34,228 nt of DNA, from the NCBI GenBank assembly GCA_020348985.1, contig CP070761.1, positions 98,023 to 132,250 on the forward strand, in the 5' to 3' direction. The position numbers were made by a program, and so were the translations under genes. Below the pieces are notes generated by a model, which saw only the letters and a list, made by a program, of their open reading frames with translations, made no database searches and was not told where the DNA came from. Of this stretch, positions 1 to 8,081 are shown piece by piece; within the stretch, counting starts at the first letter, position 1, and each line of letters opens with the position of its first letter. This DNA comes from Candidatus Thorarchaeota archaeon. Lineage in GTDB: Archaea > Asgardarchaeota > Thorarchaeia > Thorarchaeales > Thorarchaeaceae.

Positions 1-198
1 ACCTATGACCTCTTCATTCGTGCTTTCGACAACGCAAACAACACGGCGATGAGTTTCAGAATAGAGGTTGACCTGCGGATAGTACCTGGCTCTGACATAG
101 ACGAATGGATTACAATGCCTGTTGTTGTGGCATCAAGCTTGGCAGTTATGCTAGTTGTCATCTTGGCCGCGAGAATCATGCAAAAAAGAAAAGAGTAA
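1..198 (+). CDS. C-terminal end of a membrane-anchored surface protein (5' partial)
   Basis: Frame 1 is open from the first base and ends at a TAA at 196-198, giving 65 residues of a protein that begins outside the window. The visible part is a short extracellular-looking stretch with Asn/Asp-rich beta-type sequence, then one hydrophobic segment (about residues 43-58, VVVASSLAVMLVVILAA) and a short basic tail ending KRKE. This is the usual layout of an archaeal surface protein held by a C-terminal transmembrane anchor with a cytoplasmic stop-transfer. The family cannot be named from this fragment. It is followed by a strong hairpin and then by the ABC exporter genes on the same strand, so a functional link with the exporter is possible but unproven. 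Confidence 0.7.
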   Translation, partial: TYDLFIRAFDNANNTAMSFRIEVDLRIVPGSDIDEWITMPVVVASSLAVMLVVILAARIMQKRKE

Positions 199-221
199 GA
201 TGGAAAAGTCCCCCAGAATCT

Positions 222-250
222 CTTGTTGAGCAAAGCATTTGCTCGACAAG
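222..250 (+). terminator. Strong hairpin after the surface-protein gene
   Basis: The arms CTTGTTGAGCAAA (222-234) and TTTGCTCGACAAG (238-250) are 13-base inverted repeats around a 3-base loop GCA, with only one G-U wobble. It starts 24 bases after the stop of the partial gene. No T-run follows, so it may be a processing or stabilising element or a protein site rather than a classical archaeal terminator. Confidence 0.5.
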
Positions 251-270
251 AAGTGCGAAGGGCAAGAGAA

Positions 271-297
271 CGTTTGACGTTTGTCGTTTATCAAACG
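271..297 (+). promoter_or_regulatory. Three tandem CGTTTRW heptamers plus inverted copy upstream of the exporter promoter
   Basis: CGTTTGA, CGTTTGT and CGTTTAT follow each other without spacing at 271-291. The first is matched by an inverted copy TCAAACG at 291-297. The block directly abuts the TATA-like TTTAAAA at 299-305, where the BRE and upstream operators lie in archaea. A regulator binding site is a reasonable guess; the regulator is unknown. Confidence 0.4.
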
Positions 298-298
298 A

Positions 299-305
299 TT
301 TAAAA
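299..305 (+). promoter_or_regulatory. TATA-like box for the ABC exporter operon
   Basis: TTTAAAA lies about 43 bases upstream of the TTG start at 345. This predicts a transcription start near 327 and a leader of about 18 bases containing the AGAGG SD-like sequence at 331-335. Confidence 0.45.
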
Positions 306-344
306 GAGGCCATACTTCAAAAATCAAGTCAGAGGTTTAATTGA

Positions 345-3122
345 TTGTTCCGATACGCGTTCAAGAGAGTCTCGAGGGGCTACAGGCTCTTCATAGCCCT
401 TACTATTGGAGTTCTGGTAGCCACGACATTCTTCTCGGCAATGGTGGTTTCGGCCGATGTAACATCTCGCGAGGCATTACTTACTGCTCTCGATGAAGTA
501 GACTATGACCTGCGTGTCGAAGCAAACAATGTCACATGGACCACATCTGATATGGAGGAATTGGAAGGCATACTGGGGGGTATGCCAGAAATATCGTCAA
601 CTGATGTGTATACGAAAGTGTTGTATCCCTACAACGAAACGCCAGGGACTGCTTTCAATGTCATAGGGCTGAATCCTCAGAGTGCTGCATGGCAGACTAT
701 GGAGCTCATCAATGGTTCAGCAAGCTTGGGTGCCAACGAGACCTACATTGTCGCAAGCTCTGTCAACGCTACGGCATTAACTGATGGTGAAATCCTTCAA
801 GTTCCCATTAGGGTTCAGACAACGGAGTTTCCTTTCTCAGAGACATATGACCTCAATCTTACCGTTGCAGGGTATGTCGATATTCCTGAAAGAACTGCAC
901 GTCTTCTGAATCCTCCAAGATACCTCAACTTGGGCTTCATTCAGATTGAGATAGGTGATTGGCGTCACTACAATTTGCTAATTGTTGATTGGGAATCCAC
1001 TATGTCTCCATTAATTGACATGTACTCCAGTATGGAGAATGTCACACGGATGTATGCGACGACTGGTTATGCATGTCAGCTTGACCGAGACCTGTTGATC
1101 AATCCATATGATGTAGGCGCATCATCAACTGCAATAAACGACCTTGTTGCCAGGATTGAGGACAGAACAGCCGTCTTGAACACTGATGTCACGAACCTTG
1201 TAGGTTCAACTCTGACTCTGATTTCTTTGATGTCTGCTGTCCTAATATTGGCCTTTGTGAGCCTGGCGGCCCCAATCATCTTCATGTCATGGTATTCGTC
1301 AACGATGCTAAGCGATGTGAGCTACAACCTCCGCCGTCGTGAATTCGGTCTCCTGTCGGCAAAAGGATTGGGTCCCAGACCCATCAGGAGAATGCTTCTA
1401 TTCGAGGGTATCATCATCGGGCTAGTTGGAGGAGTCCTGGGTCTCGTAGCTGGCACAATTCTCGGACATATGGTTGTTGGCGTGACGATAGACAATCTGC
1501 TCCTAGCGTTGACTGGGAATTTGATGACGGCCGCCTTCGTCGTTGTATTTGCGCTGGTTCTGGCATATTGGTCAGTTCGTGGGCCGTCCAGTAGGGCTTC
1601 CAAACTAGACCCTCTGGATGCTCTCAAACAATACGTCTACATTGAAGAACAGCGGGAGTACAAGAGGTTCCTTCCAACCATTGCCTTGGTTCTTGGCACA
1701 TACAAGATAGTGGCATGGGTAGTTGGAATCAACATGCAGACCGTCCTTTCAGGTGCTCTATCAACCAACTTCCTGCTACTGATTCTGACCGCACTCTTCA
1801 CACCAATTGATGCATTCCTGAATTTTGCGGGACCTATCCTGTTTCTCTATGGTGTCACGAAGATACTACTCAGAGGATCACAGAAGTTCCAAGAAGGAAT
1901 CGTTCAAGCGGGAAGCCGTTTCTTTGGAGCATTTGGGCGACTAGCAACGAGGAACGTCAAGAGGAATCCGTCAAGAAATGCAGCACTGGTTTTTGTTATT
2001 GCACTCATTGTATCCTATGGCATCTTCAGTGTTGGAGGTCTCTTCTCTGAGGAAGACCGCATTATTCGAACCGCTCTCTATGATGTTGGATCTGATGTGA
2101 GTGCCACCTTCAGCGCTGGCGAGGACATATTCGAGACGGTTGACGAAATAAACGAGCTCGACGGCGTTGATGCAGTTACATTGGAATATCGAATGACATT
2201 GAGTACTACAAGAGGCTCCATGGAGGTACGAGCGATTTCCCCGGAGAATTGGAGTGATGCAGCGTTCTATGAGGAGATTTGGTTCTCCGGTGCAACTCTC
2301 GAGGAAATCTTCTCGAATTTCACTGATAACAAGATCTTGCTCTCAGTATCGGTTGCAAGACAACTTGATCTGAGGATTGGCAACTTCATCACTCTTCGAG
2401 GCACAGGCGCAAGTGATGTGCATAGGATGGAGATAGTTGGTTTCGTTGGTTTCGTAAGTCCGTTCGAGGGTATGCTCGGCGATTTTGCAAGGTTCGTGTT
2501 TGGTGGCACATATCCCTCCTACATTCCTCGTGATTATCTCAATTCATCAGGCCTGGTCGAATATGCTGAGGGATACGTACTCATCAAGACTGAGGATTTC
2601 TTGAATGGTACAGAGTTGGAGGAAGTGATAGTAGACATTGCTCCTGAAGTAGAAAACACGGCCTCTGTGACTTCAATGCTGAAAGCATCGGAGGAGAACA
2701 CGTTCGAAGGTGGAGGCACGAGGGCTCGCTGGGTAGGGGTAGTTTTTGCAGTGGTTCTTGCAGTTGTTGGAACCGGCCTGGTCGTGGGCTTGACTCTGAA
2801 GGAAAAGGAGTACGAAACGACGCTGCTCAGTGTCCGGGGCTTCTCTCGGGGACAAGTATTGAAAGTGCTACTAGCGGAAATCATGGTAATGGTCCTCTTT
2901 TCGCTCCTCCTAGGAGTAGGGACCGGATTCATACAGCTATTTGGAGACCTCTCCAATCAGAGTCAGAACCTGCAGGCGCTTGTGCGACCCATAGTTGTGC
3001 TTTCTGCACCTGCAGTTCTCGGAATGGTTACAATGGTTCTTGCTGTCATTGGAGCAGCGGTAGTGCCAATTGCTTGGGCATCTAGGTTTACAGAAGGAAG
3101 GGTTGACGTTCTTAGAGAGTAG
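345..3122 (+). CDS. ABC transporter permease, two FtsX-type modules (MacB/LolC-like)
   Basis: This 925-residue integral membrane protein is the permease of a type VII (MacB/FtsX-like) ABC system. Such systems usually move or extract lipids, lipoproteins or peptides, or use mechanical force across the membrane. Visible layout: TM1 at about 15-37, a large extracellular domain (about 38-280), a block of TM helices (about 283-410) ending in a basic loop, further hydrophobic segments to about 510, then a second TM (about 548-570), a second extracellular domain (about 571-790) and three final TM helices (about 795-915). The duplicated pattern means one chain carries two FtsX units, as in long archaeal permeases. 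The start is TTG at 345 with AGAGG at 331-335. It is followed after 2 bases by its ATPase. Substrate is unknown. Confidence 0.85.
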   Translation: MFRYAFKRVSRGYRLFIALTIGVLVATTFFSAMVVSADVTSREALLTALDEVDYDLRVEANNVTWTTSDMEELEGILGGMPEISSTDVYTKVLYPYNETPGTAFNVIGLNPQSAAWQTMELINGSASLGANETYIVASSVNATALTDGEILQVPIRVQTTEFPFSETYDLNLTVAGYVDIPERTARLLNPPRYLNLGFIQIEIGDWRHYNLLIVDWESTMSPLIDMYSSMENVTRMYATTGYACQLDRDLLINPYDVGASSTAINDLVARIEDRTAVLNTDVTNLVGSTLTLISLMSAVLILAFVSLAAPIIFMSWYSSTMLSDVSYNLRRREFGLLSAKGLGPRPIRRMLLFEGIIIGLVGGVLGLVAGTILGHMVVGVTIDNLLLALTGNLMTAAFVVVFALVLAYWSVRGPSSRASKLDPLDALKQYVYIEEQREYKRFLPTIALVLGTYKIVAWVVGINMQTVLSGALSTNFLLLILTALFTPIDAFLNFAGPILFLYGVTKILLRGSQKFQEGIVQAGSRFFGAFGRLATRNVKRNPSRNAALVFVIALIVSYGIFSVGGLFSEEDRIIRTALYDVGSDVSATFSAGEDIFETVDEINELDGVDAVTLEYRMTLSTTRGSMEVRAISPENWSDAAFYEEIWFSGATLEEIFSNFTDNKILLSVSVARQLDLRIGNFITLRGTGASDVHRMEIVGFVGFVSPFEGMLGDFARFVFGGTYPSYIPRDYLNSSGLVEYAEGYVLIKTEDFLNGTELEEVIVDIAPEVENTASVTSMLKASEENTFEGGGTRARWVGVVFAVVLAVVGTGLVVGLTLKEKEYETTLLSVRGFSRGQVLKVLLAEIMVMVLFSLLLGVGTGFIQLFGDLSNQSQNLQALVRPIVVLSAPAVLGMVTMVLAVIGAAVVPIAWASRFTEGRVDVLRE

Positions 3123-3124
3123 AG

Positions 3125-4027
3125 GTGAATGCTTTGACAACGGTTGCTAGTTACATTCAGACAGATGATTTGGTGAAAGTGTACAGGCTTGGAGACGTTG
3201 AGGTACAAGCACTGCGCGGTCTCTCAATCAAGATTGACCAAGGCGAGGTAATCTCAATAGTTGGCCCAAGTGGATCGGGAAAGACCACCTTGCTCAATAT
3301 TATAGGTGGTCTCACCTATGCAACGGCTGGTAAGTCCTACGTGGCTGGATATGACATTTCATCCTCCTCACCTGCACAACTGGGCTATCTACGGCAGAAG
3401 ATTGTGGGACATATCTTTCAGACACTCAATCTCATCCCGACTCTGACTGCCTACGAGAACGTCGAACTGCCCATGCTTGCAATCAATGCTCCCAAGAACG
3501 AGCGCAAGAAGCGTGTCACAATGTTGTTGGACCAGGTGGGTCTCGGTCTCAGGATGAATCACAAGCCTGATGAGCTGAGTGGGGGTGAAAAGCAGCGCGT
3601 CGCAATTGCCGCCGCGCTAGCCAATGATCCTCCCATTCTGATTGCGGACGAGCCCACTGGAGACCTCGATACAGAGACCGGGGCCAGAATTGTTGAGTTC
3701 CTCTTGAGTGTGAACAAGGATATGGGCAAGACCGTTCTAATAGTCACTCACGACCCCCAGATTGCGAGGCAGACTGATCGGATCTATCGCATCATGGACG
3801 GTCGAATTATCTCAGTTCAGACGCCGGGTGAAGCTGAGGAGGCCACAGTCGAGATACGGATTCAGATGTACAGGGATCGCCTCACAGAGACTAACGATGA
3901 GATAGCGCAATTGCAGAAGGCCTACGAGCAGCAAAGGGTGACCGCAGGAACATTCGCCGAGCGCTGGACAAACCTCCACCTTACAAAAGATTTTCTCGAG
4001 AAAGAACTCAATAGAATGGGGCTATGA
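3125..4027 (+). CDS. ABC transporter ATP-binding protein (MacB/LolD type) with C-terminal coiled coil
   Basis: This is the ATPase partner of the preceding permease. Walker A is GPSGSGKTT (residues 47-55), the ABC signature is LSGGEKQRVAIA, Walker B is ILIADEPTGDLD and the H-loop is IVTHD, all intact. The family is usually about 220-230 residues; here about 60 extra residues follow, rich in Glu, Gln, Arg and Leu and predicted to be a charged coiled coil. The extension may contact the permease or another partner. GTG at 3125 is used as the start, but GAGGTG at 3122-3127 is better spaced for TTG at 3134, which would remove three residues. The gene is translationally coupled to the permease (2-base gap) and is followed by a perfect hairpin. 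Confidence 0.92.
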   Translation: MNALTTVASYIQTDDLVKVYRLGDVEVQALRGLSIKIDQGEVISIVGPSGSGKTTLLNIIGGLTYATAGKSYVAGYDISSSSPAQLGYLRQKIVGHIFQTLNLIPTLTAYENVELPMLAINAPKNERKKRVTMLLDQVGLGLRMNHKPDELSGGEKQRVAIAAALANDPPILIADEPTGDLDTETGARIVEFLLSVNKDMGKTVLIVTHDPQIARQTDRIYRIMDGRIISVQTPGEAEEATVEIRIQMYRDRLTETNDEIAQLQKAYEQQRVTAGTFAERWTNLHLTKDFLEKELNRMGL

Positions 4028-4042
4028 TGGTCCAAGACTACA

Positions 4043-4068
4043 TGGGAACGTGTAGCCAGACGTTCCCA
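4043..4068. terminator. Hairpin between convergent genes
   Basis: TGGGAACGT (4043-4051) and ACGTTCCCA (4060-4068) form a perfect 9-bp stem with an 8-base loop, 15 bases after the ATPase stop and followed by a T-rich stretch. It lies between the exporter operon and the convergent DUF166 gene, so it could end transcription from either side. Confidence 0.6.
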
Positions 4069-4125
4069 TTTCATCTATTTGTCCGTGATCAAGAGTCCTC
4101 TTTGCGTAGAATTCATGTATTCAGA

Positions 4126-4917
4126 CTACTTCGCTAGAGGGTGTTTCGTTTCCTCGCCCTTGCATTCGATGCCTATCGCATTGCAAACGGCGTATCTATG
4201 ATTGTAACCTGCAACGTGTAGCGGAGCGTCCTCAAGCTCGCGGTCGACAGTCATTGAGCCAGTGCAAGGATAAGCATGATGTGCTTTGGCAATAACGTCA
4301 AAGAGGCCTTCGGTATCAGAGACTAGATGCCCACGTACCTTCTGCCCAACATACCAGGCACAGCCACAGGGCGATGAGCGAGTGATGGTAATTTCGGCGA
4401 TTCTGTCATTCTTGACCTCTGCTTCAAATTGGGGCAAGCCTAGTCGATATCTGTCGATGAACTCGTCAATGAGGCTTCCATGTCCATAGTCAAGAGTGCA
4501 AAATGGCTTCGGAAATGCGGACTCTATCCCCACTTCTTCTAGAGTTTCCTTGATCTGTTCCCTGAGTCCTGGCGGCACCCAAGCAGGGTCTTCCACTGGG
4601 GCAAGGACGGCACGTGCATCTGTTCTCTCGACAAGTGTGTCGGCAGAAGCAATTAAGTCATGGTGGACACCGACAAGCATAATCATATCGCATTCGTGGA
4701 GGTCAATCCCTTCAAGCATCTCCATCGGGTTATCGTACATCTTAGTGGCAGGCGCGTCTACTCTATGCATGCCGACAATGTCGCCTACGAATGTTCCGTA
4801 GCCAACTCTGCAATCTGAACAAGTCGGTGCACAGCTCTCACAAAAAGTCTTGAAGTTGATCAGATTTCCGAGGACCCTCTCTGCAAAAACATCCCCGTAG
4901 ATAGTGACTATCCTCAT
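4126..4917 (-). CDS. DUF166 family protein
   Basis: The protein (263 residues from this start) has the features of DUF166, an archaeal family of unknown function: an N-terminal MRIVTIYGDVFAERVLGNL strand-loop, a four-cysteine cluster CESCAPTCSDC (CX2CX3CX2C), the segment ILVG-like MIMLVGVHHDL, and a C-terminal SSPCGCAWYVGQKVRG motif followed by HHAYPCTGSM. The many conserved Cys suggest metal or iron-sulfur binding; this is inference. ATG at 4917 is preferred because the family begins MRIV; an in-frame ATG at 4959 would add 14 residues without an SD. The gene is single, convergent with the ABC operon and divergent from the membrane protein at 5026. Confidence 0.8.
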   Translation of the reverse strand: MRIVTIYGDVFAERVLGNLINFKTFCESCAPTCSDCRVGYGTFVGDIVGMHRVDAPATKMYDNPMEMLEGIDLHECDMIMLVGVHHDLIASADTLVERTDARAVLAPVEDPAWVPPGLREQIKETLEEVGIESAFPKPFCTLDYGHGSLIDEFIDRYRLGLPQFEAEVKNDRIAEITITRSSPCGCAWYVGQKVRGHLVSDTEGLFDVIAKAHHAYPCTGSMTVDRELEDAPLHVAGYNHRYAVCNAIGIECKGEETKHPLAK

Positions 4918-5025
4918 ATCATGCACCGTAGTTTTGAAGCACAACCCTCTGTAATTCATAAGGTTGGTGATAGAGCAACTGAGTTCGGAAACTGTAATAT
5001 CATTGAATGACCATACTGGAACGAA

Positions 5026-6060
5026 GTGGTTAGTTTGGGAGTTGCAGATGAATGGTCAATGCTCTCTGAGAGAGTACTTCACGTCAAGGGAAGACCCGGC
5101 CGGCTTGCCTTGGTGGCCGTAGTGCTTGTCTACATTGCTGAAGCTGTCTCTATCATAGGTCTTTGGATCAATGGTCGATTCAATCCAGCTGGTATAGACA
5201 TCAATTGGATTCTCTCAATGGTGGCCGCGGGCCTCTTCTTTGGTGTCTTCGGATGGGGGGCCGTTTTCCTAAAAGGAGCCTACTACAAAACAATTGAGCA
5301 GCTCAGCTTCAAAGACGAAAAAGCGAAATCTGAATTCCTCACGAAAGAAGCCGTCTACTCTGATACTTTCGCTGCAATCGGTGCAGTGTTGACGGCAACT
5401 GCTCTTGGTGTGGCCCTGAGCGTTTGGCCGCTCTTCACAGGGTATTTCATTCCTACCTTTACATTCAACCTTGCTCCATACTTTGCGATAGCACTTCTCA
5501 TCTTGGCTCTTGTCGCATCCTTGGGCATCGACGCTGTCGCAGCCATCTCTAGACTTGTCACAATTCCGCGGAGACTAAGAGACCATCTGCAGATCAGTCT
5601 ATTACGACCTGACAGATGTGGTGGGGCAAAGGCAATCGGGGACTACTACTTTTTATTCACCCTATTGGTTGCGGCCATTGGTTCTCTGACAATTGTGATA
5701 TCCGGGACATTCGAAGACATTCGCGTCGGCTACTTTCTCGCAGCCACATTCCTACTTGTAGGCGTAGGGATATTCCTAGTCCCACAGATGTCAGTCAGAT
5801 CCATCCTCAGAGCAGAGAAATTGAGCCGACTCGAAGAGATATCTCACCGTGTCGATGATTTGAGCGATCCATCACAAGACCTTGATAGCGATGAAATGAT
5901 TCTCGCCTTCCTCCAAGTTCAATCTCTGATTATGCTATACGGAGAGATCGAGAAGCTTAGAGAGTTCCCGTTCGAAACGGGGACCTTTCAGAAAGTCCTT
6001 AGTACAGCACTCGTACCGATAGTGCTTCAGATTATCTTCACTATTCTTAGAATCACCTAG
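5026..6060 (+). CDS. Multi-pass membrane protein of unknown function
   Basis: This 344-residue protein is not recognised. It has about seven hydrophobic segments: near residues 27-47, 60-83, 115-140, 145-172, 207-228, 233-254 and a final one at 323-342 ending IFTILRIT. A charged loop (about 84-112) and a longer polar region (about 258-315), rich in Ser, Asp and Glu and probably cytoplasmic, separate them. The start is GTG at 5026; TTG at 5035 and ATG at 5059 are alternatives. A TATA-like GTAATATCAT at 4995-5004 would place the transcription start close to 5026, so the message may be leaderless. It stands alone between the divergent DUF166 gene and the downstream hydrolase. Confidence 0.65.
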   Translation: MVSLGVADEWSMLSERVLHVKGRPGRLALVAVVLVYIAEAVSIIGLWINGRFNPAGIDINWILSMVAAGLFFGVFGWGAVFLKGAYYKTIEQLSFKDEKAKSEFLTKEAVYSDTFAAIGAVLTATALGVALSVWPLFTGYFIPTFTFNLAPYFAIALLILALVASLGIDAVAAISRLVTIPRRLRDHLQISLLRPDRCGGAKAIGDYYFLFTLLVAAIGSLTIVISGTFEDIRVGYFLAATFLLVGVGIFLVPQMSVRSILRAEKLSRLEEISHRVDDLSDPSQDLDSDEMILAFLQVQSLIMLYGEIEKLREFPFETGTFQKVLSTALVPIVLQIIFTILRIT

Positions 6061-6087
6061 AATCTCTCAAATCCATGAGCTCATTTG

Positions 6088-6116
6088 CCTTGAGTCTCGA
6101 TATCTTTTTCTCAAGG
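6088..6116 (+). promoter_or_regulatory. Inverted repeat around a T-rich core before the Ntn-hydrolase gene
   Basis: CCTTGAG (6088-6094) and CTCAAGG (6110-6116) are a perfect 7-base inverted repeat with a 15-base loop containing GATATCTTTTT. It may end the upstream gene or be an operator: the enclosed TATATC-like core lies about 40 bases before the ATG at 6144, the right distance for a TATA box. Confidence 0.3.
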
Positions 6117-6143
6117 GCCTTCGCTAGCGTTGAATGACGCGCA

Positions 6144-7022
6144 ATGAGCCTCCCTGTCGTTCTAGTGCATGGTGGAGCAACGAAGTTCAAGAAAGAGTCT
6201 CACGATGATGTACTCAAAGCGGTTGAACGTGCAGCAGAGGTTGGATTCTGTGTTCTTGAGCGCGGCGGATCTGGTCTAGATTCAGCAGAAGCAACAATCA
6301 GGTCTCTTGAGTCGACAACGCTCTTCACAGCAGGGCTAGGGGCTGAGCCAAACCTGGATGGCGAAATCGAGCTTGACGCAATAGTCATGGATGGCAATCG
6401 TCTTGAGAGTGGGGCAGTCATGGCAGTGCAAAATACAGTACATCCGATATCGCTTGCCAGATATGTCTTGGAAAGAACTCCGAATGCACAGATAGCAGGC
6501 TCTGGTGCAGACAAGCTCTATCGTAAAATGATCCAGGAAGGTTACCGGGAGGAAAGCACAGCTGGCCGTCCAACAGGTCCACGAATAAGCGAGGGGTGCG
6601 ACACTGTAGGCTGCATAGTAGTCGACGCTAACGGGTACTTGGTTGCAGCCTCGTCAACGAGTGGTTGGGGCGGAATGCTCCCCGGACGAGTTGGAGACAC
6701 GCCTGTGATAGGATCCGGTGTCTATGCCAACGAGATAGCGGCGGCTTGCTCGACAGGAAGGGGAGAACAGATACTTCGAATAGTCATGTCCAGAATAGCA
6801 GTCCATTATGTCGAGGACGGCTTCTCTGTCACCGAGGCTGTACAGAAGACCATGAGAGTGCTCAGAGAAAAGACGACTGGAGAAGCTGGACTGATCATGG
6901 CAGACTCTCAGGGGAATGTGTCTCTCGGGTTTGACACGCCTCACATGCCTGTGGCTCTCCATGGTGAGGCAGGATTAGTATATTCCTCCCTAACTCCAGA
7001 TGACTTCCCTTCAACCACCTGA
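6144..7022 (+). CDS. Isoaspartyl peptidase / L-asparaginase family Ntn hydrolase
   Basis: This is a threonine-type Ntn hydrolase of peptidase family T2. Such enzymes are made as inactive precursors that cut themselves before the nucleophile Thr, then hydrolyse isoaspartyl dipeptides or asparagine. Seen here: N-terminal VVLVHGGA, the cleavage and nucleophile motif GCDTVGCIVVD with Thr at residue 154, the STSGWGGMLPGRVGDTPVIG segment and the CSTGRGE oxyanion/substrate motif. At 292 residues it has normal length. The residue before the cleavage Asp is Cys where His is common. ATG at 6144 lacks an SD, so the message may be leaderless. It ends 136 bases before the convergent iron-sulfur protein. 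Confidence 0.9.
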   Translation: MSLPVVLVHGGATKFKKESHDDVLKAVERAAEVGFCVLERGGSGLDSAEATIRSLESTTLFTAGLGAEPNLDGEIELDAIVMDGNRLESGAVMAVQNTVHPISLARYVLERTPNAQIAGSGADKLYRKMIQEGYREESTAGRPTGPRISEGCDTVGCIVVDANGYLVAASSTSGWGGMLPGRVGDTPVIGSGVYANEIAAACSTGRGEQILRIVMSRIAVHYVEDGFSVTEAVQKTMRVLREKTTGEAGLIMADSQGNVSLGFDTPHMPVALHGEAGLVYSSLTPDDFPSTT

Positions 7023-7158
7023 ATTGCAGGCCAGTTCAGACAAAGGAGGGTGGGGTCAGAAGGTACGGGATCCGGCATTCCGCGGCTGTAATTCTAAGAG
7101 GGCGTTCACGACTACGCAACTCTCTCTCATTCCACAATCAAAGGGCGACTCTGATGTT

Positions 7159-7866
7159 TCATGTAACAGCTCTGATATTCCCTCTAACCCCAATGATGAA
7201 TTTCCGAAGTGGGATGTTGGCTCCTGAGACGGCTATTGCCTCCTCGACGGTTCTGGCCAGCGAACCACAACATGGAACTTCCATGTGGACGACCGAGAGA
7301 TCTTTGACATCGTTCTCTTTCAGCATCATAGCTAACTTCTGAACGTTGGATGAGTAGTCCTCAAACTTAGGACACCACATAGCGACAGTCTTCTCATGTA
7401 GGAAATCCTCGTGTAGGCCTGAATAAGCGGCGGCCGCACAGTCCGCTAGGAGCAGCAATGATGCACCCTTCAAGGCTGGATGGTGTGGGCTCAATAAACG
7501 GAGCTTGATCGGCCAGTGTCCTAGTTCAGATTCCCGTGATTCGGTTGGAACCAGGTTATCGTGCATTTCATGAGCGTGTTGAGTTTCGTAGACCAAGACC
7601 TGCTCACCTGGGCAGCCAGACGACTCAGTGTTCCCCCTGATTTTGGCGACATACTCCATTGCCGCCTCCTCGTCGAACTCAACGGTCTCAACTTCTAGAA
7701 GACTCAGTGCGTCCTCAGGACAATGGCCGAGGCAAGCACCTAGTCCATCACAATAACTCTCAGAGACGACTTTCGCAACACCGTCGACTACAGCCAAAGC
7801 GCCCTCGGCACAGTTTGGCACACATAGTCCACAGCCAGTACATTTGTCCTCGTCAATTTGAATCAT
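7159..7866 (-). CDS. Two-cluster 4Fe-4S ferredoxin-type protein with C-terminal domain
   Basis: The N-terminus (residues 1-60) carries two ferredoxin motifs: CTGCGLCVPNC, then a second set in CDGLGACLGHCP where the spacing is CX4-5C-type. The remaining 170 residues hold scattered Cys (ADCAAAAYSG, WCPKFED, VPCCGS) and resemble a family of about 240-residue iron-sulfur proteins common in strict anaerobes. An electron-carrier or redox-sensor role is likely; its partner is unknown. ATG at 7866 begins MIQIDEDKC directly before the first cluster, with AAGG upstream; in-frame ATGs at 7881, 7893 and 7908 exist. A TATA-like box at 7926-7936 predicts transcription starting near 7905, so the longest form could be leaderless. 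Confidence 0.8.
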   Translation of the reverse strand: MIQIDEDKCTGCGLCVPNCAEGALAVVDGVAKVVSESYCDGLGACLGHCPEDALSLLEVETVEFDEEAAMEYVAKIRGNTESSGCPGEQVLVYETQHAHEMHDNLVPTESRESELGHWPIKLRLLSPHHPALKGASLLLLADCAAAAYSGLHEDFLHEKTVAMWCPKFEDYSSNVQKLAMMLKENDVKDLSVVHMEVPCCGSLARTVEEAIAVSGANIPLRKFIIGVRGNIRAVT

Positions 7867-7925
7867 TAGCCTTGCTACCATAAAAGACACCATTGCAGTA
7901 CGGTACATTGGAATGACCGAGTTAA

Positions 7926-7936
7926 CTATATTTAAG
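7926..7936 (-). promoter_or_regulatory. TATA-like box for the iron-sulfur protein gene
   Basis: On the minus strand CTTAAATATAG fits an archaeal TATA box. It lies 60 bases upstream of ATG 7866 and 20-25 bases from the upstream in-frame ATG at 7908. Confidence 0.5.
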
Positions 7937-8081
7937 TCTATTAGTTTCCGCAGAGATATGCGCTATCCATAGAGATAGTGATTTCACTCTTCTTCGGCGG
8001 TCTCAGAGCAAACCAACTGAATGGAATCATGCATAGAAATCCTGGAATCTCAATCATTAGATTTTAGACATAGATGTGACT

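Noticed and set aside
105..344. Plus-strand ORF of 79 codons in front of the ABC permease
   Set aside because: It overlaps the real end of the surface-protein frame, has a Cys/Lys/Arg/Ser-rich composition unlike a folded protein and crosses the hairpin and promoter elements.
7000..7342. Short plus-strand ORFs after the Ntn hydrolase
   Set aside because: They run into the 3' end of the iron-sulfur protein gene, show no domain pattern and have no SD.
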